From Candidatus Aerophobota bacterium (lineage in GTDB: Bacteria; Aerophobota; Aerophobia; Aerophobales; JAGGXI01): DNA of 13,894 nucleotides. The notes under the pieces are model-generated. The model saw nothing but the letters and a program-made list of their open reading frames with translations. It ran no database searches and was not told where the DNA came from. The stretch spans positions 1 through 13,894 of the forward strand of contig JAGGXI010000018.1 of the NCBI GenBank assembly GCA_021163155.1, read 5' to 3'. Below, piece by piece: positions 8,896-13,894 of the stretch (its first letter is position 1; each line of letters opens with the position of its first letter). The translations under genes and the position numbers were made by a program.

Positions 8896-8909
8896 CAATA
8901 AGGTAATGA

Positions 8910-8978
8910 CCCGGCTGAATGATTATAGTTAGAGTTAAAAGTTAGGACTTTGTCTTTAGTTATAGGGTTTCAGCCGGG
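8910..8978 (+). ncRNA. 69-nt near-continuous RNA hairpin downstream of the cold-shock gene
   Basis: CCCGGCTGAA (8910-8919) pairs perfectly with TTCAGCCGGG (8969-8978). After a 4x4 internal loop, TATAGTTAGAG (8924-8934) pairs with CTTTAGTTATA (8954-8964) over 11 bp, three of them G-U pairs that work only in plus-strand RNA. An inner stem (TAAA with one bulged A, then GT; ACTTTG) closes on a TAGG loop. It starts 14 nt after the cold-shock stop and precedes a terminator-like stem, so it is probably a 3'-UTR stabiliser or the body of a processed small RNA. No known RNA family is recognised. Confidence 0.5.
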
Positions 8979-9013
8979 GCAGTAAAACAAACAACTGCCT
9001 GCTTTCTATTTTT
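8978..9013 (+). terminator. Probable intrinsic terminator of the cold-shock transcript
   Basis: GGCAGT (8978-8983) and ACTGCC (8994-8999) form a 6-bp stem with an A-rich 10-nt loop, followed by a T-rich tail (TGCTTTCTATTTTT, 9000-9013). The stem shares its first G with the large hairpin just upstream. Confidence 0.6.
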
Positions 9014-9417
9014 AAATCTTATCTTTTATACCGCCACTGAAGCAATTGCCGCTTTCTGCCTAAAAAATGCGCTGTTGACTTCTCTCCTCTAATCTAAAAT
9101 CCTCATTTTGTCAATATCCTGGCGTAGTAAACTCACGATAGGCATAATTGGAAATCAGAATCATACATATTCTAACCCCCCCTTTGTCTCCCCTATTAAC
9201 TTTTGACTTCCAAAATTTTGAGGTCTTTAAAAGCCAACTTTTGCAGGAAACTCATCTTATTAGATTTTTAGAATATCTTGAAATCCGTAATATTTGCATT
9301 AACAACGATCTATGTAAGAAGAGAAAGATTAATTTCAAAATCACAAATATCACATTTAAGCTGTAATTATCCTTGCACTATCAAGATTGATCGGTAAAGT
9401 AAGGTTGCGCTGTTTTA
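9014..9417. other. Gene-free AT-rich stretch
   Basis: No gene is supported here. The only longish frame (9148-9366, TTG start) has no ribosome binding site and a low-complexity beginning translated from a C-rich run near 9176. A partial palindrome centred on CAAAATTTTG is the only other structure seen. It is probably degenerate element sequence. Confidence 0.5.
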
Positions 9418-9443
9418 CGCAGGCTCTGAGCCTCGCGGCTACC
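9418..9443 (-). repeat. REP-like palindrome with GTAG foot (single)
   Basis: CGC-AGGCTC-T-GAGCCT-(C)-GCG forms a 9-bp stem with one bulged base (9418-9437). On the minus strand the palindrome is preceded by GTAG (plus-strand CTAC at 9439-9442) with one base between. A GTAG tetranucleotide at the foot of an imperfect palindrome is the signature of REP sequences recognised by RAYT transposases. It shares the pattern AGGCT..AGCCTC..CTACC with the element at 9866-9890. A T-run follows (9445-9451), so it could also terminate plus-strand transcription. Confidence 0.5.
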
Positions 9444-9482
9444 ATTTTTTTCGTGCAAAAGATAGCTATGCCATTTGGCAAG

Positions 9483-9797
9483 TTAGTATTCATTAACTTT
9501 TTTGGTTCTTCCACGTTCTATTTCCTCAATTAGCTTGAGATACTCTTCTACGAGAGTGGCACTCCGTTGAATAGAGAAACATATCTCCTCTTTGCTCATG
9601 CCCTTTTTACTGCAAAAATTAATCCTATGCAAGTCCAAAAGGTACTTATCTACACTCATAGGATCGTGAGAGTACTCCTTAGCAATATCAGGGGTATCTT
9701 TTCCCTTAAGTAGTTTCTTACGACATATTTGGACCTTATGGGTAACGCTTCTTCCCATATCATGAAAATTAAATTTTTTAAAATTTTTTAGGAGCAA
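9483..9797 (-). pseudogene. C-terminal fragment of a DUF1670 family protein
   Basis: The 104-aa frame contains FHDMGRSVTHKVQI, DTPDIAKEYSHDPMSVDKYL, KKGMSKEEICFSIQRS and LVEEYLKLIEEIE. This corresponds to the C-terminal half of DUF1670 proteins (motif HDMGPxLTHK, then two helix-turn-helix-like repeats). These proteins are of unknown function, with sigma-factor-like or DNA-binding appearance, and often occur near mobile elements. Full members are around two to three times longer. The only start is a TTG at 9797-9795 without a ribosome binding site, in an AT-rich segment (KNFKKFNF) that does not look like family sequence. The frame is thus cut at its 5' side, and the break lies 18 nt from the REP pair at 9815-9890. 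Confidence 0.65.
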
Positions 9798-9814
9798 AAA
9801 ATATTTTTCTTTTT

Positions 9815-9890
9815 TGGGTAGGGTGACTTCAGTTGCCCTTTGTAAAACAAGAGCTAAAGTCTATTGGGAGGCTAAAGCCTCCCCTACCCA
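9815..9890. repeat. Inverted REP pair (REPIN/BIME-like element)
   Basis: The 76-bp element is bounded by the perfect 9-bp inverted repeat TGGGTAGGG (9815-9823) and CCCTACCCA (9882-9890). Each end holds GTAG at the foot of a hairpin. On the plus strand GTAG (9818-9821) leads into GGGTGACT-TC-AGTTGCCC (9821-9838, 8 pairs, two of them G-T). On the minus strand GTAG (plus CTAC, 9884-9887) leads into GGGAGGCT-TT-AGCCTCCC (9883-9866, perfect 8-bp stem). Two REPs facing each other across a short spacer is the architecture of REPINs/BIMEs mobilised by RAYTs. A RAYT remnant lies at 67-291. Confidence 0.6.
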
Positions 9891-9905
9891 GGCCAGGCAC
9901 TCTAA

Positions 9906-10178
9906 CAGTTTGCCGAATCTGGGTTAAATAATGTTAAGACGAAACTCCATAATGATGTAACAAACTATATAATTTGTACATGGTTCAACCACTGGACAAC
10001 TGTATTAATTGAAGAGCATATAAGCATTTACAAAAAAGTAATTCCAACTATCAAAAATGTAAAGGGTATTGATATCTTCTTTAATGTGGAAACAGTCTCC
10101 AAGGAAGACGAGATTGTCTTTACTTTTGGTCGGAAAGCATATATAATAGTTATAAAAGTATTGATAATAACAAAATGA
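9906..10178 (+). pseudogene. Relic ORF, possibly from a restriction-endonuclease-like protein
   Basis: The frame open between the TAA at 9903 and the TGA at 10176-10178 reads coherently as protein: LNNVKTKLHNDVTNYI, then CTWFNHWTTVLIEEHIS, KKVIPTIKNVKGIDIFF. There is no in-frame ATG and no ribosome binding site, so the N-terminus is lost. The block of Trp, His and acidic residues ending in KGIDIFF resembles restriction-endonuclease-like proteins in which D of GIDIFF begins a D..(D/E)xK nuclease motif. After residue F (about 10082) similarity to that pattern stops (VETVSKEDEIVF), suggesting a frameshift or a junction. It lies between the REP pair and the orphan IS3-type end. That this is decayed coding sequence is moderately likely; the nuclease label is weak. 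Confidence 0.4.
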
Positions 10179-10191
10179 TAAAACCACCGTT

Positions 10192-10216
10192 TGTAGTGAA
10201 CCCTTAAAATTGGACA
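10192..10216 (+). mobile_element. Orphan IS3-family-type terminal inverted repeat
   Basis: The 25-bp segment begins TGTAGTGAACCC and ends AAAATTGGACA. TG...GACA with this internal pattern is the usual form of an IS3-family end facing its transposase gene orfA. No orfA or orfB follows: the downstream region leads within 71 nt to the nitroreductase gene. No partner end is seen elsewhere in the window, so this is a solo end. Confidence 0.55.
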
Positions 10217-10238
10217 AAATAAGCTAAAACAGTAAAAT
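10210..10238 (+). promoter_or_regulatory. Putative promoter of the nitroreductase-comEC unit, inside the IS3-type end
   Basis: TTGGAC (10210-10215) and TAAAAT (10233-10238) with a 17-nt spacer make a plausible sigma70 promoter. The -35 is part of the IS end itself. A short hairpin (AGGAT 10246-10250 with ATCCT 10258-10262) lies in the leader. It is the best candidate I see in the region before 10287. Confidence 0.45.
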
Positions 10239-10286
10239 ATTTAGCAGGATCAAATAAATCCTAAGAGAAATCACCAGGAGGAATCA

Positions 10287-10802
10287 ATGGAAGTAAAACA
10301 GGCTATTCAAGAAAGAAGAAGCGTCCGCTCTTATGAGAAGAGAGAGGTTCCCGAAGAGAAAATAAAGAGAGTGCTTGAAGCTGCACGTCTTGCCCCATCA
10401 GCAAGCAACAGGCAATTATGGAAATTTATAGTGGTTCGGGATCAAAAGAGGCGCCGAGAACTCGCTCAAGCAGCTTCAAATCAAAACTTTATTGCCGAGG
10501 CATCAGTAGTTATTGCAGCCGTAGGGCTTAACCCAAGCCATATTATGCATTGCGGCGTTCCCAGCTATGCAGTGGATTTGGCCATAGCTGTTGACCATAT
10601 GACCCTGATAGCAGTGGAGGAGAATTTGGGAACCTGCTGGATTGGTGACTTTTCCCAGGAAGAGGTAAAAGAAATTCTAAATATTCCCGAAAAATATAAG
10701 GTGGTGGCTCTGCTTCCATTAGGTTACCCTGCAGATAAACCAAAAGTTAAGTCGCGCCGTTCCTTAAAAGAGATAGTTTGCTACGAGACCTTTATAGAAT
10801 AA
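10287..10802 (+). CDS. Nitroreductase family protein (FMN-dependent)
   Basis: This 171-aa protein belongs to the small nitroreductase-like flavoproteins, which bind FMN and use NAD(P)H to reduce varied substrates; the true substrate cannot be read from sequence. The N-terminal ERRSVRSY (9-16) and APSASNRQLWKFIVV (36-50) form the FMN phosphate and ring contacts, and GTCWIG (115-120) and the LPLGYP segment (143-148) complete the typical pattern. Length is near the lower end of the family (170-220 aa). AGGAGG (10276-10281) 5 nt upstream fixes the start. It is followed after 5 nt by the comEC-like gene, and the two probably share one transcript. Cysteines at 89, 117 and 165 are present but do not form a cluster motif. 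Confidence 0.93.
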   Translation: MEVKQAIQERRSVRSYEKREVPEEKIKRVLEAARLAPSASNRQLWKFIVVRDQKRRRELAQAASNQNFIAEASVVIAAVGLNPSHIMHCGVPSYAVDLAIAVDHMTLIAVEENLGTCWIGDFSQEEVKEILNIPEKYKVVALLPLGYPADKPKVKSRRSLKEIVCYETFIE

Positions 10803-10807
10803 GATAA

Positions 10808-12337
10808 ATGAGAAAGCCCCTTGTGGGAATTACTCTCTTTTTCGCCGGGGGAATAATTTTAGGGAGGTATTTATTTATCCCTCTTATTCCTCTCTATTTA
10901 ATTATTATCTCACTCTTCTGTTTAATCACCCTGTTTTACCTTAAGGGGAAAGAGAAATGGACAGCTTATCTTCTTCTACTTTTAGTTCTATTAGCGGGCA
11001 ATCTTTATTTTAACTGTACTTATTTTCCTTCTTCTCCTTCCCATATTCTGAATTTCGCCCCTTCCGAGAAGACGGTGCAAATAACAGGTTGGGTAATGGA
11101 TGAGCCTCGCCTAAAAGGAGAAAAAAGAAACAAGGTCTGTTTCACCTTGAGAGCAGAGAATATAAGATTCAAAGAAGAAAACGAGAATAAAAAGGCCAAT
11201 GGTAAAATATGGGTAAGTAGTTATTTCCCTTTTATAAACTATGATTACGGTGATAAAGTAAGAGTAAAGGGGCACCTTCTTTTACCACAAGGAGCAAAAA
11301 ATAAAGGAGAGTTTGACTGGCAGAAATACCTTTCCTATCAAGGAATATGGGCTGAACTGCATACAGGCAAAGTAGAATTAATAAAAAAAGGAAAAGGAAA
11401 CCCTCTAATAAAATGGGCTTACAAAACTCGTCATTGGATGATAAAAGTAATCGAGCATACTCTTCCTCAGCTATATTCTGCCATTTTAAAGGGTATTCTA
11501 CTGGGAGATAAAGAATCTCTGCCTTCTGAAGTACGGGAATACTTCTTAAGAACAGGCACCGCCCATATTCTGGTAGTAAGTGGGCTTCATGTAGGATTAA
11601 TTTTATTTATTCTTTTTCTCCTATTTAAGTCTTTAGGAATCTCTTATCGATTAGCATCCTTAATAAGTATTCCCCTCTTATTTTATTATGCTCTTCTTAC
11701 AGGATTAAGAGCTCCCGTAGTAAGAGCCAGTCTAATGGGGATAGTAGGTTTAATTTGTCTTCTTCTGGATAGAGATGTGCCTATTTTAGTAATTCTTTCT
11801 CTCGCTGCTCTCATTATTTTAACTTTTAATCCTCTTAATCTTTTTACAGCAAGCTTTCAGCTCTCTTTTATAGCTGTAGGAGGAATAATCTACCTTACCC
11901 CTCATTTAGAAAAAAAGATGAGCATCTTACCAAATTATTTAAGAAAGTCTTTAGCTATATCCTTAGCGGCGCAGCTTTCTATACTTCCCTTATTAGCCTT
12001 TTATTTTAAAAGACTTCCTCTTATTGGAATAATAACCAATCTTTTTATTGCCCCCTTGATGACTATTATTCTATCTCTTGGTCTTTTAACTCTTCTTTTG
12101 GGAACAGTAAGTATAGGAGCAGCACAAATAATAGCTAATACCAATTGGTTAGCTTTATCTTCACTATTAAATATAGTTAAATTCTTCTCCTTTCCCTTTT
12201 CTCAGAGCCTTTCCGCTGTAGCCTGCCCCAAAATAAAATTTCTTTCACCATATTTATTAATCATTTACTATGTAATTTTAATCCTATCTCCTTATTTATT
12301 TAAGATTTTAAAGAAGGATAAGGAAAGGGGAAATTAA
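10808..12337 (+). CDS. ComEC/Rec2 family competence membrane protein, short form without beta-lactamase domain
   Basis: A 509-aa polytopic inner-membrane protein of the ComEC/Rec2 family, which forms the channel for single-stranded DNA entry in natural transformation. Membrane helices at about 5-22, 24-45 and 51-68 precede a soluble OB-like DUF4131 region (about 88-190; ITGWVMDEPR, YGDKVRVKGHL). The Competence domain follows, with its hallmark KGILLGDKESLP (228-239) and TGTAHILVVSGLHVGLI (249-265), then a helix-rich stretch to the end. Full ComEC proteins are roughly 750-800 aa because of a C-terminal metallo-beta-lactamase domain thought to degrade the non-transported strand. Here the protein ends after the last membrane helix with a basic KKDKERGN tail, so that domain is absent. 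Such short forms exist in other bacteria. No strong ribosome binding site; translation is probably coupled to the gene 5 nt upstream. Confidence 0.92.
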   Translation: MRKPLVGITLFFAGGIILGRYLFIPLIPLYLIIISLFCLITLFYLKGKEKWTAYLLLLLVLLAGNLYFNCTYFPSSPSHILNFAPSEKTVQITGWVMDEPRLKGEKRNKVCFTLRAENIRFKEENENKKANGKIWVSSYFPFINYDYGDKVRVKGHLLLPQGAKNKGEFDWQKYLSYQGIWAELHTGKVELIKKGKGNPLIKWAYKTRHWMIKVIEHTLPQLYSAILKGILLGDKESLPSEVREYFLRTGTAHILVVSGLHVGLILFILFLLFKSLGISYRLASLISIPLLFYYALLTGLRAPVVRASLMGIVGLICLLLDRDVPILVILSLAALIILTFNPLNLFTASFQLSFIAVGGIIYLTPHLEKKMSILPNYLRKSLAISLAAQLSILPLLAFYFKRLPLIGIITNLFIAPLMTIILSLGLLTLLLGTVSIGAAQIIANTNWLALSSLLNIVKFFSFPFSQSLSAVACPKIKFLSPYLLIIYYVILILSPYLFKILKKDKERGN

Positions 12338-12428
12338 AGCAACTCTCACAATTTTAATTCGGCGTGAAATTATACCCATATAGACTATGAAATTAAGGGT
12401 AAGTTCAACCTGCAAAAGATGCGTAAAT

Positions 12429-12457
12429 TTGACTTTTGATTAGCTCCACTATATACT
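12429..12457 (+). promoter_or_regulatory. Putative promoter of the nucleotidyltransferase cassette
   Basis: TTGACT (12429-12434) and TATACT (12452-12457) with 17 nt between them is the best sigma70-like match in the 222-nt gap after comEC, giving a leader of about 95 nt. A weaker pair, TTGATA (12521-12526) and TAAGAT (12543-12548), would start transcription almost at the ATG at 12560. The rest of the gap shows no terminator for comEC with a clear T-run. Confidence 0.5.
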
Positions 12458-12559
12458 ATTAAATGATATCAAAGGACGTCGAGCTTTGGCAAACAAAAAA
12501 GTTAAAATATAACTAAAAGGTTGATAAAATAATGACCTTGGATAAGATTATAAAAGATT

Positions 12560-12775
12560 ATGAATATTAAAAAACGTCCAAATCATAAGATATACATTCA
12601 AGTGCTTCGTCAAATGTCGCCTGAAAGAAGGTTGCTTAAAGCATTTGAGTTGTCTGAATTTGCCAATCAACTTTTTATTCAGGGATTACATAAGAGGTTC
12701 CCGAGTCTTCCAGATAAAGAATTCAAAAAAATACTTTTGGAGCGTCTCGATAAATGTCACAACAGGAATTATTAA
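12560..12775 (+). CDS. Small protein of unknown function paired with a nucleotidyltransferase
   Basis: A 71-aa, highly charged, helical protein without signal peptide or membrane segment. Its core, SPERRLLKAFELSEFANQLF, then GLHKRFPSLPDKEF and the C-terminal LLERLDKCHNRNY, is a pattern I recall from small uncharacterised proteins encoded just before nucleotidyltransferase-fold genes. No function is assigned. There is no ribosome binding site before the ATG, which is immediately preceded by an in-frame stop at 12551, so the start is either this ATG or the internal ATG before SPERR. The gene overlaps the next by 22 nt. The compact overlap and small size of the first partner resemble a toxin-antitoxin operon, in which it would be the putative antitoxin; this is inference from layout. 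Confidence 0.75.
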   Translation: MNIKKRPNHKIYIQVLRQMSPERRLLKAFELSEFANQLFIQGLHKRFPSLPDKEFKKILLERLDKCHNRNY

Positions 12776-13320
12776 AGAAGGCCATTCAAGCACTCAATCA
12801 AACTAAAATCCAATATATGATAACAGGTTCTGCCGCTTCAAGTTTACACGGTGAACCCAGGTCTACCCATAGTATAGATATGGTCATTGCTATTCAAAAA
12901 TCTAAGGTTCATGAATTAGTCGAAGCTTTCCCGCCACCTGATTTTTATTTAAATGAAGATAGTATTCTTAATGCAATTACCAGGCAAAGTATGTTCAATC
13001 TAATTGAGTTAAAAGGAGGAGATAAAATTGACTTTTGGATATTAACTAATGAACCTTTTGACCAATCACGTTTTTCACGCAAGATTAGTGAAGATTTTAT
13101 GGGACTAAGAATGCAAGTTTCAGCTCCAGAGGATACAATTTTAGCTAAATTAAGATGGGCAAAATTTTCCGGTGGAAGTGAAAAACAATTTACAGATGCC
13201 TTACGAGTTTATGAAGTGCAGTGTGGGAAATTAGATATAGATTATCTGGAACATTGGGTAAAGAAATTAAATGTTGAATTATTATGGAAACGATTAACAG
13301 ATGAAGCGGAAACAGCATAA
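12754..13320 (+). CDS. Nucleotidyltransferase-fold protein (DUF6036/AbiEii-like), catalytic Asp altered
   Basis: This 188-aa protein matches the small nucleotidyltransferase-fold proteins related to DUF6036 and AbiEii toxins. Relatives transfer nucleotides to tRNA or protein; the substrate here is unknown. YMITGSAASSLHGEPRSTHSID (21-42) holds the Gly25-Ser26 motif. Where relatives have D-x-D (usually TxDID), this protein reads S40-I-D42, so the first metal-binding Asp appears replaced by Ser. A later Asp (D93 in GGDKIDFWIL) fits the third acidic position, and APEDTILAKLRWAKFSGG (124-141) is the typical C-terminal motif. A GGAG (12739-12742) lies 11 nt before the start, inside the upstream gene. 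If the Ser reading is right, transferase activity may be lost or altered. Confidence 0.82.
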   Translation: MSQQELLKKAIQALNQTKIQYMITGSAASSLHGEPRSTHSIDMVIAIQKSKVHELVEAFPPPDFYLNEDSILNAITRQSMFNLIELKGGDKIDFWILTNEPFDQSRFSRKISEDFMGLRMQVSAPEDTILAKLRWAKFSGGSEKQFTDALRVYEVQCGKLDIDYLEHWVKKLNVELLWKRLTDEAETA

Positions 13321-13603
13321 TTGATGCACGACAGCTAAAGTAAGGGATCCTGCCAATTTTTGGCAACTTCCTCGCTCTTTTCCGGTCCCATAAGGTCTGA
13401 AACATTTCAAGTCCTAAGACTATAGAGATATACACCCATGTTAGCAAGAAGTCCATAGAAAAAATAGTTACTCCCCTGGATAATTTAGAAACGGGAGGAG
13501 GTGATAGATAAAGACGAAAAAGAGCAGTTATTGAAGTATATCCGCATTAATTGCGGATATAAACAAGGTAGGTAAAATAGCCTTCAATTAAGGAGAATCG
13601 AAA
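13321..13603. other. Intergenic region with an orphan Shine-Dalgarno and palindromes
   Basis: No complete gene is supported. A short stem, TGCCAA-TTT-TTGGCA (13351-13365), follows the nucleotidyltransferase stop by 31 nt and might weakly end its transcript, although no T-run follows. AGGAGGTGAT (13496-13505) is a perfect anti-16S match but has no ATG at proper distance; an ATA stands at 13508. The GTG at 13501 inside it opens only a 24-codon frame (VIDKDEKEQLLKYI...) ending at 13575, too close to its own ribosome site. It looks like the ruined start of a gene. Confidence 0.45.
13537..13561. repeat. Perfect 10-bp inverted repeat, operator or hairpin
   Basis: TATATCCGCA (13537-13546) and TGCGGATATA (13552-13561) flank a 5-nt TTAAT spacer. 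No T-run follows on either strand, so an intrinsic terminator is unlikely. It lies 43 nt before the start region of the last gene, a suitable place for an operator or a leader hairpin. Confidence 0.5.
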
Positions 13604-13894
13604 ATATTTGGATTAAAAGAGTTGAAAAAAAAAGATTGAGGCAAAAGGGGATACAATTATATGTCCCGTTATCGGATGTGAAAACCAAGTTAAAAAGATG
13701 ACAAAAGGGGTTTTAAACTCATTGGATGCTTATCTTGAAAAAGGAGAAAGCAATAGAGAAAAATTTGACCAATATCTCTGTAAAAAGCATAAAATCTACA
13801 TCACACCAACTACTTTTATTTACGAGGATTTGAGAGATAATTTACTCTGGTACGATGCGGACAAAGACTTTCTCGATAAAATAATTGTAGCAAA
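13604..13894 (+). CDS. 5' part of a Cys-rich protein of unknown function, start disturbed, runs off the window
   Basis: The frame open from 13626 to the window end contains CPVIGC and, about 40 residues later, YLCKKHKIYI, giving C-x4-C and C-x2-H pairs that suggest a small zinc-binding module. IYEDLRDNLLWYDADKDFLDKI follows. I recall uncharacterised bacterial proteins with this layout but no assigned function. AAGGAG (13590-13595) points to a start at 13604, where the codon is ATA. From there IFGLKELKK runs into a run of nine A (13625-13633), and the frame then ends at TGA 13637. Removing one A joins it to the Cys-rich frame (KKKIEAKGDTIICP). The gene therefore has a lost start codon plus a +1 shift, or relies on slippage, or the run is miscalled. 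The ATG at 13698 in frame would omit the first Cys pair. Confidence 0.45.

Noticed and set aside
9148-9366. 72-aa open frame with TTG start
   Set aside because: No ribosome binding site, begins in a C-rich low-complexity run, and the translation shows no protein-like pattern; it lies in degenerate intergenic sequence.
10005-10217. 70-aa minus-strand frame
   Set aside because: It opposes the more protein-like plus-strand relic and runs into the IS3-type end; composition is Phe/Tyr-rich as expected for an antisense frame.
13351-13365. TGCCAA/TTGGCA stem as terminator of the nucleotidyltransferase cassette
   Set aside because: Only 6 bp, a T-only loop, and no T-run after it; mentioned only as a weak possibility.
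13501-13575. 24-codon GTG frame as a small protein gene
   Set aside because: The GTG lies inside the Shine-Dalgarno sequence itself, leaving no room for initiation; no homology recognised.
1-13894. CRISPR arrays, tRNA or rRNA genes
   Set aside because: No regularly spaced direct repeats, cloverleaf with CCA-type end, or rRNA-like blocks were seen on either strand.

Overview
The window comes from an AT-rich bacterial chromosome with Gram-negative-type envelope genes. It is probably from an uncultivated lineage: the genes belong to bacterial families, but the mobile-element relics (a DnaA_C-type REP-associated transposase, DUF1670, palindromic GTAG repeats) are of a kind I associate with poorly cultured phyla such as Omnitrophota or Aerophobota. 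That placement is a guess. Ribosome binding sites are close to the AGGAGG consensus.

Layout. (1) Positions 67-291 hold the 3' remnant of a REP-associated tyrosine transposase, ending a few bases before the ribosome binding site of the next gene. (2) Positions 317-7911 are a two-gene envelope operon: a giant periplasmic alpha-2-macroglobulin with an intact CLEQ thioester, then penicillin-binding protein 1C, the same pairing as yfhM-pbpC in E. coli. The proposed role is periplasmic defence against proteases coupled to peptidoglycan repair. (3) Positions 7912-10286 are a mobile-element graveyard around one healthy gene. It holds an internally deleted IS5/IS1182-type transposase start (minus strand), a cold-shock protein gene with a strong promoter, about 285 nt of leader and a structured 3' end, a REP-like palindrome, a truncated DUF1670 gene, an inverted REP pair (REPIN-like), a relic ORF that may derive from a restriction endonuclease, and an orphan IS3-type end. 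(4) Positions 10287-12337 are a two-gene unit: an FMN nitroreductase-family protein and a ComEC/Rec2 membrane channel protein without the metallo-beta-lactamase domain. (5) Positions 12429-13320 are a compact overlapping cassette of a 71-aa protein and a 188-aa nucleotidyltransferase-fold protein in toxin-antitoxin-like arrangement, with an apparent loss of one catalytic Asp. (6) From 13321 to the end lie two strong Shine-Dalgarno sequences without normal start codons, a perfect 10-bp palindrome, and the start of a Cys-rich protein of unknown function that runs off the window.

The most notable signals outside the genes are a 69-nt hairpin after the cold-shock gene that uses G-U pairs only possible in plus-strand RNA, the REPIN-like element together with a transposase relic of the family that mobilises such repeats, and the overlapping nucleotidyltransferase cassette. 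All family assignments come from reading the translations; no database search was possible.
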